From Cyclobacteriaceae bacterium (lineage in GTDB: Bacteria; Bacteroidota; Bacteroidia; Cytophagales; Cyclobacteriaceae): DNA of 6,852 bases. The position numbers and the translations under genes are program-made. This document shows positions 1-4,173 of the stretch, in pieces (position 1 is the first letter of the stretch; each line of letters starts with the position of its first letter). The notes beneath the pieces were generated by a model. The model saw only the letters and a list, made by a program, of their open reading frames with translations. It was not told where the DNA came from and did no database searches. The stretch is taken from NCBI GenBank assembly GCA_029882675.1, contig JAOUKJ010000222.1:1-6852 (forward strand), in the 5' to 3' direction.

Positions 1-893
1 GCAATGAAAACCTGGAGGCCATCCATTTTCTGAAACAGTTTAATGAAGCTGTTTACGCTGAATTTCCGGATGTTGTCACTATTGCCGAGGAATCGACCAA
101 CTGGTCTAATGTCTCCCGGCCAACCTATACTGGCGGCTTGGGCTTTGGTCAAAAGTGGATGATGGGCTGGATGCACGATTCATTAGAGTACTTTAAGAAA
201 GAGCCTGTTTACAGAAAATATCACCAGGACGAAATCACCTTCAGCCTGGTTTATGCTTTTACCGAAAACTTCATGCTTCCACTATCGCATGATGAAGTGG
301 TTCATGGTAAAAAATCGATCATGGGCCGGATGCCTGGTGATGAATGGCAGCGTTTTGCCAACCTGAGGCTCTTATATGGATTGATGTACGCCCATCCAGG
401 CACCAAATTATTATTTATGGGAGCTGAGTTGGGGCAATATGAAGAATGGGATCACGAAGGAACGCTCGGCTGGCATTTGTTGAATTACAACTTTCATAAA
501 AACCTAAAAAAATGGGTGCAACGCCTGAATGCATTTTACAAAGAAAATAAGGGTCTGCACAAGCACCAATTTGAACAGAAGGGTTTTCAATGGATAGACC
601 ATGCTGACTTTGAAAGCAGTGTTATTGTTTTTATGCGTAAAGGAGACATCCCCGAAGACACACTGGTTGTGGCCTGTAATTTCACACCTACTGCACGCCA
701 TTATTACAGGTTTGGAGTACCTGAAGAAGGCCCATGGCAAGAGGTGTTAAATAGTGATGAGCTGGAATTTGGAGGAAGTAATATATATAATCCCGGAGCC
801 ATATCAACCGAACCTGTTCCCTGGCACCTTCAGGATTTTTCTATCGTAGTTACTCTTCCGCCATTAAGCATGACGGTTTTTCAGACAAAATAA
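1..893 (+). CDS. glgB: 1,4-alpha-glucan branching enzyme, C-terminal part (5' end outside window)
   Basis: Glycogen branching enzyme of glycoside hydrolase family 13. It cuts an alpha-1,4-glucan chain and rejoins the piece through an alpha-1,6 bond, in the cytoplasm. The reading frame is open from base 3 to the TAA at 891-893, giving 296 residues; family members are usually about 630-730, so the N-terminal CBM48-type region and the catalytic nucleophile Asp lie off the left edge. Visible motifs are AEEST (acid/base Glu, codon 87-89) followed by NVSRPTYTGG, the stretch GFGQKWMMGWMHD, and LSHDEVVHGK, whose HD pair holds the transition-state Asp (codon 291-293, matching Asp526 of E. coli GlgB). 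FMGAELGQ follows, and the last ~110 residues fit the C-terminal beta domain. The TTG at 138 is only an internal codon, since family homology continues upstream of it. The gene converges on ctaA. Identification is secure from motifs; substrate details are inferred from the family. Confidence 0.96.
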   Translation, partial: NENLEAIHFLKQFNEAVYAEFPDVVTIAEESTNWSNVSRPTYTGGLGFGQKWMMGWMHDSLEYFKKEPVYRKYHQDEITFSLVYAFTENFMLPLSHDEVVHGKKSIMGRMPGDEWQRFANLRLLYGLMYAHPGTKLLFMGAELGQYEEWDHEGTLGWHLLNYNFHKNLKKWVQRLNAFYKENKGLHKHQFEQKGFQWIDHADFESSVIVFMRKGDIPEDTLVVACNFTPTARHYYRFGVPEEGPWQEVLNSDELEFGGSNIYNPGAISTEPVPWHLQDFSIVVTLPPLSMTVFQTK

Positions 894-899
894 TTCAAC

Positions 900-1925
900 T
901 TAAATCTCCCCGGTTTTTTTTCCACTGGCGCAATAGTAGATATATAATGCCCCCAGAAAAAGAAAGATAGCCCCAAACTGATGTAATACACCCAAGCTTA
1001 CGGGCACCCTGAGCAGCAGGGTGATGACACCGAGAAAAGACTGGGCCAGCCACAGGATAGCCGTCAGTTGAATTGGCTTGCGTAAATCAGAGTACTGAGC
1101 CTTTTTCCACAGCAGGTAAAGTGGTAAAAGAATAAGGAAAGGCAACCACCTGTGAATAAACTGAACGGTCACCTGTTCATTAACAAGGCTACTCAATCCA
1201 GTATCTGCCCATGCCGAAAATGCAATATCACTGATCAATACATTACCCATTAAAGGATAAGTATTGAGAATAAGGCCGGCCTTGAGACCTGCTACAAAGG
1301 CACCATAAACGATCTGGACCACAATGAGGAACATCATCAGAAAGGAGGTGTTTTTTATTGATACGTCATGTATAGCACGCTTTATACCCCTGACATCAAA
1401 AATGAGCCAGGTGATATATGCAATAATGGCAAAGGCAGCGATGAGGTGTATGGCCAGTCTGAAATGACTAACTGCCGGATTCTCCACCAGCCCGCTTTTC
1501 ACCATAAACCAACCCAAAAAACCCTGTAGGCCACCCAAACCAAACAAAATCACCAGACGGATGATCCATTTTTTATCAAAAGCCTTTTTCCATAAAAAAA
1601 TAATAAAAGGAACTATAAAAACAAGCCCAATGATCCTACCCAGGACACGATGTATGAATTCCCACCAATAAATAGACTTGAAATCTTCAAGGGTGAACGC
1701 ATAATTTATCTTTTTATACTCCGGGAAGTTTTTATAATTATCAAACTCATTAGCCCATGCCTCTTCATTGAGGGGAGGGATTATTCCGGTTAGTGGCTTC
1801 CAGTTGACCATTGACAGGCCGGAATGGGTAAGCCGGGTTATTCCCCCGATCACCACCATAGCCATGACCAGTACGGCACCCGTCAACAGCCATACGATCA
1901 CCTTTTTTTTATATTCATCTTTCAT
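900..1925 (-). CDS. ctaA: Heme A synthase (CtaA/COX15 family)
   Basis: Integral membrane enzyme that oxidises the C8 methyl group of heme O to a formyl group, giving heme A for aa3-type cytochrome c oxidase. The 341-residue length fits the COX15-like branch. About eight hydrophobic segments can be seen, near residues 10-28, 92-112, 121-141, 155-176, 194-215, 256-274, 286-306 and 311-332. The family signature GGITRLTHSGLSMV (27-40) is followed by NWKPLTGIIPP. Likely heme-ligand histidines are H92 in WEFIHRVLGR, H160 (with H154 nearby) in SHFRLAIH, H258 in QFIHRW and H315 in LHQ; E89 sits where the catalytically important Glu of B. subtilis CtaA lies. The extracytoplasmic Cys pair of the B. subtilis type is absent; the only Cys is at 332. 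The ATG at 1925 gives a short charged N-terminus before the first membrane segment and has no clear Shine-Dalgarno sequence. No other cytochrome oxidase assembly gene is adjacent. Confidence 0.95.
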   Translation of the reverse strand: MKDEYKKKVIVWLLTGAVLVMAMVVIGGITRLTHSGLSMVNWKPLTGIIPPLNEEAWANEFDNYKNFPEYKKINYAFTLEDFKSIYWWEFIHRVLGRIIGLVFIVPFIIFLWKKAFDKKWIIRLVILFGLGGLQGFLGWFMVKSGLVENPAVSHFRLAIHLIAAFAIIAYITWLIFDVRGIKRAIHDVSIKNTSFLMMFLIVVQIVYGAFVAGLKAGLILNTYPLMGNVLISDIAFSAWADTGLSSLVNEQVTVQFIHRWLPFLILLPLYLLWKKAQYSDLRKPIQLTAILWLAQSFLGVITLLLRVPVSLGVLHQFGAIFLFLGALYIYYCASGKKTGEI

Positions 1926-1979
1926 TATTTCCGCTTATTATTTATCCCAAAGATCTCGTTAACTTTCCTGTTTTCAAGG

Positions 1980-2010
1980 CAAACATAAGAGCCCTTTATC
2001 ATCTATAAAA
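1980..2010 (-). promoter_or_regulatory. Candidate Bacteroidota-type promoter for ctaA
   Basis: Reading the minus strand in the 95-base gap between ppx and ctaA, TATGTTTG (plus-strand 1980-1987) matches the Bacteroidota -7 consensus TAnnTTTG exactly. A TTTT (plus-strand 2007-2010), one mismatch from the -33 TTTG box, lies 19 bases upstream, which is the usual spacing. Transcription would begin near 1973-1975, leaving a leader of about 50 bases. No terminator-like hairpin is visible after the ppx stop, so read-through from ppx is also possible. This is a consensus match only. Confidence 0.4.
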
Positions 2011-2020
2011 CACATATCTA

Positions 2021-2893
2021 TCAAATGTTGCGTTTGTACATGGTTTTCATCATCCCATCTTTAAGTCCTGCATTGGGCACCAATATACTGGTGGCCCTGG
2101 CCCATTGCATGACTGATATATAAATTTCTGAAGCCGGAACGATAACATCCGCCCTGTCTGGATTGAGCTGCAACTCATTAATACGCTCTTCCAGTCCCAT
2201 GCCGGCAATCTGTTTTTGAATGGATCTGAGCTTTCTCAGTGACATGGTTTTTCCCTTTTTCACACTAGCCATGTCAAACATTTTATTGATATTTCCTCCC
2301 GTACCCACAGCAATTACTTTTCCCACTTCACCGGACAGGTTATTTTTTACCCATTTTTTAATATCCGCCCATACTTCCGGATTTTCCCTTTGCTGTAACC
2401 TTCTCACTGAGCCTATTTCAAAAGACTCACTCATTCTTTTTTCACCGTTCAGATACATATTGAGCTCTGTACTTCCCCCGCCCACATCAATATGTAAGTA
2501 AGCTTTATCGTCCAGATGGTCTGTAATTGAATCGTTTATCATCCGGGCCTCCTTTTCTCCACTTATCACTTCAATTTCAATTCCAGTATCCTTTTTGGTT
2601 TTTTTTATAACTTCCCTTCCATTTGTTGCTTCACGCATCGCTGATGTTGCGCAGGCCATACAATCAGTCACTTCATAGAGTTCAATCAGAAGCTTAAAGG
2701 CCTTCATTAATTTCAAAAATCTTTCTATTTGATAATGGCTTATCTGCCCCTCATTAAACACTTCCCGTCCCAGGCGTAATGGAAAACGAACATACTCCAG
2801 TTTCTTAAATATTATTCCTTTACTGGAATATAATATCCCCGTAATCTGGAGTCTGACGGCATTTGAGCCGATGTCTATCGCAGCAAATTTCAT
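2021..2893 (-). CDS. ppx: Ppx/GppA family phosphatase (probable exopolyphosphatase)
   Basis: Cytoplasmic ASKHA-fold phosphatase. Family members release orthophosphate from the ends of polyphosphate (Ppx) or convert pppGpp to ppGpp (GppA); the sequence alone does not separate the two. The 290-residue protein is the compact two-lobe core without the C-terminal HD-like extension of E. coli Ppx. Motifs in order: first phosphate loop AAIDIGSNAVRL (4-14), ATSAMREATNG (82-92), VISGEKEARMI (109-119, expected to carry the catalytic Glu), second phosphate loop HIDVGGGSTELN (134-145), VIAVGTGG (193-200), RADVIVPA (247-254) and GLKDG (276-280). The start at 2893 places the first phosphate loop at the very N-terminus, as is normal. 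It is divergent from metH and lies 95 bases upstream of ctaA on the same strand. No polyphosphate kinase gene is in view. The gene symbol follows the family name; GppA-like activity is the alternative. Confidence 0.9.
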   Translation of the reverse strand: MKFAAIDIGSNAVRLQITGILYSSKGIIFKKLEYVRFPLRLGREVFNEGQISHYQIERFLKLMKAFKLLIELYEVTDCMACATSAMREATNGREVIKKTKKDTGIEIEVISGEKEARMINDSITDHLDDKAYLHIDVGGGSTELNMYLNGEKRMSESFEIGSVRRLQQRENPEVWADIKKWVKNNLSGEVGKVIAVGTGGNINKMFDMASVKKGKTMSLRKLRSIQKQIAGMGLEERINELQLNPDRADVIVPASEIYISVMQWARATSILVPNAGLKDGMMKTMYKRNI

Positions 2894-2917
2894 AGGTGTT
2901 TAAAGTAAAGGTGTTTA
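2894..2917. repeat. Pair of 9-base direct repeats next to the ppx start
   Basis: AGGTGTTTA occurs at 2894-2902 and again at 2909-2917, a 15-base period, immediately upstream of the ppx ATG (read TAAACACCT on the gene's strand). A regulator binding site is conceivable, but so short a pair may be chance. The rest of the leftward ppx upstream region is AT-rich with no convincing TTTG / TAnnTTTG promoter pair. Confidence 0.25.
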
Positions 2918-2969
2918 GGCGGTTAAAAAAAATATTTCCTGAAAAAGATACTGCGCTTTCTGGGTGTAT

Positions 2970-3000
2970 TTTGTGCTTTGGGATTAAATGCGTTACTTTG
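2970..3000 (+). promoter_or_regulatory. Candidate Bacteroidota-type promoter for the metH operon
   Basis: TTTG at 2970-2973 is followed after exactly 19 bases by TTACTTTG at 2993-3000, one mismatch from the Bacteroidota -7 consensus TAnnTTTG. A start of transcription about 5-8 bases further on falls at 3005-3008, just where the first stem of the SAM riboswitch begins. That independent agreement raises confidence beyond the motif match itself. Confidence 0.55.
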
Positions 3001-3004
3001 CAGT

Positions 3005-3103
3005 TGCTTATTGAGAAAGACTGAGGGAATGGGCCCTGTGAAGTCTTGGCAACCTTGGTGAAACTTGGTGCCACTTCCCACCCTTTTAAGGGTAAGATAA
3101 GTG
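3005..3103 (+). promoter_or_regulatory. SAM-I (S-box) riboswitch aptamer
   Basis: S-adenosylmethionine-binding leader RNA upstream of methionine synthase. P1 is CTTAT (3007-3011) with ATAAG (3097-3101), extendable by two G-U wobbles to 3005/3103. P2a is AAGACT (3017-3022) with AGTCTT (3042-3047). The conserved core GAGGGAATGGGCCC (3023-3036) and the opposing TGTGAAG (3037-3043) give the kink-turn and P2b (GGG/CCC); the P2b loop TGG can form the pseudoknot with CCA at 3071-3073. GGCAACC (3048-3054) and GGTGCC (3067-3072) form P3, and ACCCTT (3080-3085) with AAGGGT (3088-3093) forms P4. All hallmark SAM-I segments are present in order. High SAM is expected to reduce expression of the two metH genes. 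Confidence 0.96.
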
Positions 3104-3165
3104 TAAACGCCCCCCTTTTACACTCTTTCCAATAGCCTGGTTTATAAACTAAATATGATAGAGTG
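3100..3165 (+). promoter_or_regulatory. Putative riboswitch expression platform reaching the metH start codon
   Basis: AGTGTAAA (3100-3107) and TTTACACT (3117-3124) form an 8-base-pair hairpin with a C-rich 9-base loop. Its left arm overlaps the 3' side of riboswitch P1 (3097-3103), so the two compete. Part of its right arm with the next two bases, CACTCT (3121-3126), is fully complementary to AGAGTG (3160-3165), which contains the GTG start codon. A simple reading is that SAM-bound P1 frees 3121-3126 to mask the start codon, while without SAM the hairpin forms and leaves the start open. The hairpin is followed by TCTTTCC rather than a T-run, so it is a poor intrinsic terminator. The pairings are seen; the mechanism is inferred. 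Confidence 0.45.
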
Positions 3166-4173
3166 GATATTCGAGATATTTTAAAAGAACGAATTTTAGT
3201 CCTTGATGGTGCTATGGGCACTATGGTACAAAGGCATACACTGGAAGAGGAGGATTTCAGGGGTGAAAGGTTTAAAGACCATCCACTTTCCCTAAAAGGA
3301 AATAATGATCTGCTGAGTCTGACACGACCGGACATCATCAAAGAAATACATATTGAATATCTTGAAGCAGGCGCAGATATTATTGAAACGAATACCTTTA
3401 GTGGCACATCCATTGCCCAGGCAGACTATCAACTTGAGAAGGCCGTTCATGACATCAATTACGAATCGGCCAGACTGGCCCGGGAAGCCGCTGATGAATA
3501 TACGCAAAAAGACCCGTCCAAGCCTCGGTTTGTAGCTGGATCTATCGGCCCCACCAATAGAACCGCCTCTCTTTCTCCTGATGTAAATAATCCGGGCTAT
3601 CGCGCTGTTACTTTCGATGACCTTGCAAATGCCTATTTAGAGCAAGCCCGGGCCTTAATGGATGGCGGTGTAGACCTTTTCCTGATAGAAACAATATTTG
3701 ACACTCTCAATGCCAAGGCGGCCCTTTTTGCAGTATCCAGTCTTCAGGAAGAAACAGGCAAAGAAATTCCAGTTATGATTTCCGGAACCATTACCGATGC
3801 GAGCGGGCGTACACTGTCCGGGCAGACTACAAGTGCCTTCCTTATTTCGGTATCACACGTTCCTTTACTCAGCGTTGGACTCAATTGCGCTTTAGGGGCA
3901 GATCAGTTGTTTCCCTATTTGCAAGTACTGGATGAAGAGGCTCCTTTTTATGTCAGTGCACACCCAAATGCCGGCCTGCCCAATGAATTTGGAGAATATG
4001 ACCAATCAGCGGAAGAGATGGCTGCATTGGTGAGGGAATACCTTCAGGAAGGAATTGTAAATATTATCGGGGGGTGTTGTGGGACAACCCCTGCCCATAT
4101 CAGCGCATTGGCACGGGAAGCGAAAAATTTCAAACCCAGGAAGTTAAAGAAATTAAATAATCAGGAGCAGTGA
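3163..4173 (+). CDS. metH: Methionine synthase, homocysteine-binding subunit (split MetH N-terminal module)
   Basis: Cytoplasmic zinc-dependent homocysteine S-methyltransferase domain, corresponding to the first ~330 residues of cobalamin-dependent methionine synthase. It binds and activates homocysteine, which takes the methyl group from methylcobalamin on the partner protein. The 336 residues carry RILVLDGAMGTMVQ (10-23), DFRGERF, NNDLLSLTRP (47-56), ETNTFSGTS (75-83) and GSIGPTNRT (126-134). The zinc ligands are C242 in GLNCALG and C305/C306 in GGCCGT, equivalent to C247, C310 and C311 of E. coli MetH. The protein ends in a charged linker beginning PRKL, the same linker that joins the modules in E. 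coli. The start is GTG at 3163: the frame is closed by TAA at 3145-3147 and has no ATG upstream, and translation from here gives the expected N-terminus. No Shine-Dalgarno sequence is visible. Preceded by a SAM-I riboswitch and overlapping the second metH gene by one base. Confidence 0.93.
   Translation: MDIRDILKERILVLDGAMGTMVQRHTLEEEDFRGERFKDHPLSLKGNNDLLSLTRPDIIKEIHIEYLEAGADIIETNTFSGTSIAQADYQLEKAVHDINYESARLAREAADEYTQKDPSKPRFVAGSIGPTNRTASLSPDVNNPGYRAVTFDDLANAYLEQARALMDGGVDLFLIETIFDTLNAKAALFAVSSLQEETGKEIPVMISGTITDASGRTLSGQTTSAFLISVSHVPLLSVGLNCALGADQLFPYLQVLDEEAPFYVSAHPNAGLPNEFGEYDQSAEEMAALVREYLQEGIVNIIGGCCGTTPAHISALAREAKNFKPRKLKKLNNQEQ
4163..4167 (+). promoter_or_regulatory. Ribosome binding site of the second metH gene
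   Basis: AGGAG lies five bases before the ATG at 4173 and only two before the overlapping GTG at 4170. The spacing decides for the ATG. It is the only strong Shine-Dalgarno sequence seen in this window and sits inside the end of the upstream gene, suggesting coupled translation through the TGATG overlap. Confidence 0.6.

Noticed and set aside
138..140. TTG as the start of a 251-residue protein
   Set aside because: The frame stays open to the left edge and the upstream residues (AEEST, NVSRPTYTGG) are conserved branching-enzyme sequence, so this is an internal Leu codon.
881..925. Possible bidirectional terminator between glgB and ctaA, suggested by eight T at 914-921
   Set aside because: I could not find a stable inverted repeat before the T-run on the plus strand, nor one after the ctaA stop on the minus strand; the T-run is the Lys-Lys codons of ctaA.
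3054..3070. Direct repeat CTTGGTG at 3054-3060 and 3064-3070
   Set aside because: It lies within P3 and its loop in the riboswitch, where the pairing needs already explain the second copy; no separate role is needed.
3100..3130. Intrinsic transcription terminator for the SAM riboswitch
   Set aside because: A hairpin is present, but it is followed by TCTTTCC instead of a T-run, and it competes directly with P1, which would make it form when SAM is absent, the wrong logic for an OFF-switch terminator.
2820..3413. Minus-strand open frame of 197 codons spanning the ppx start, the riboswitch and the metH start
   Set aside because: It overlaps ppx and metH, both clear family members, as well as the riboswitch; its product is low in recognisable features and rich in Ser, as expected of an antisense shadow.
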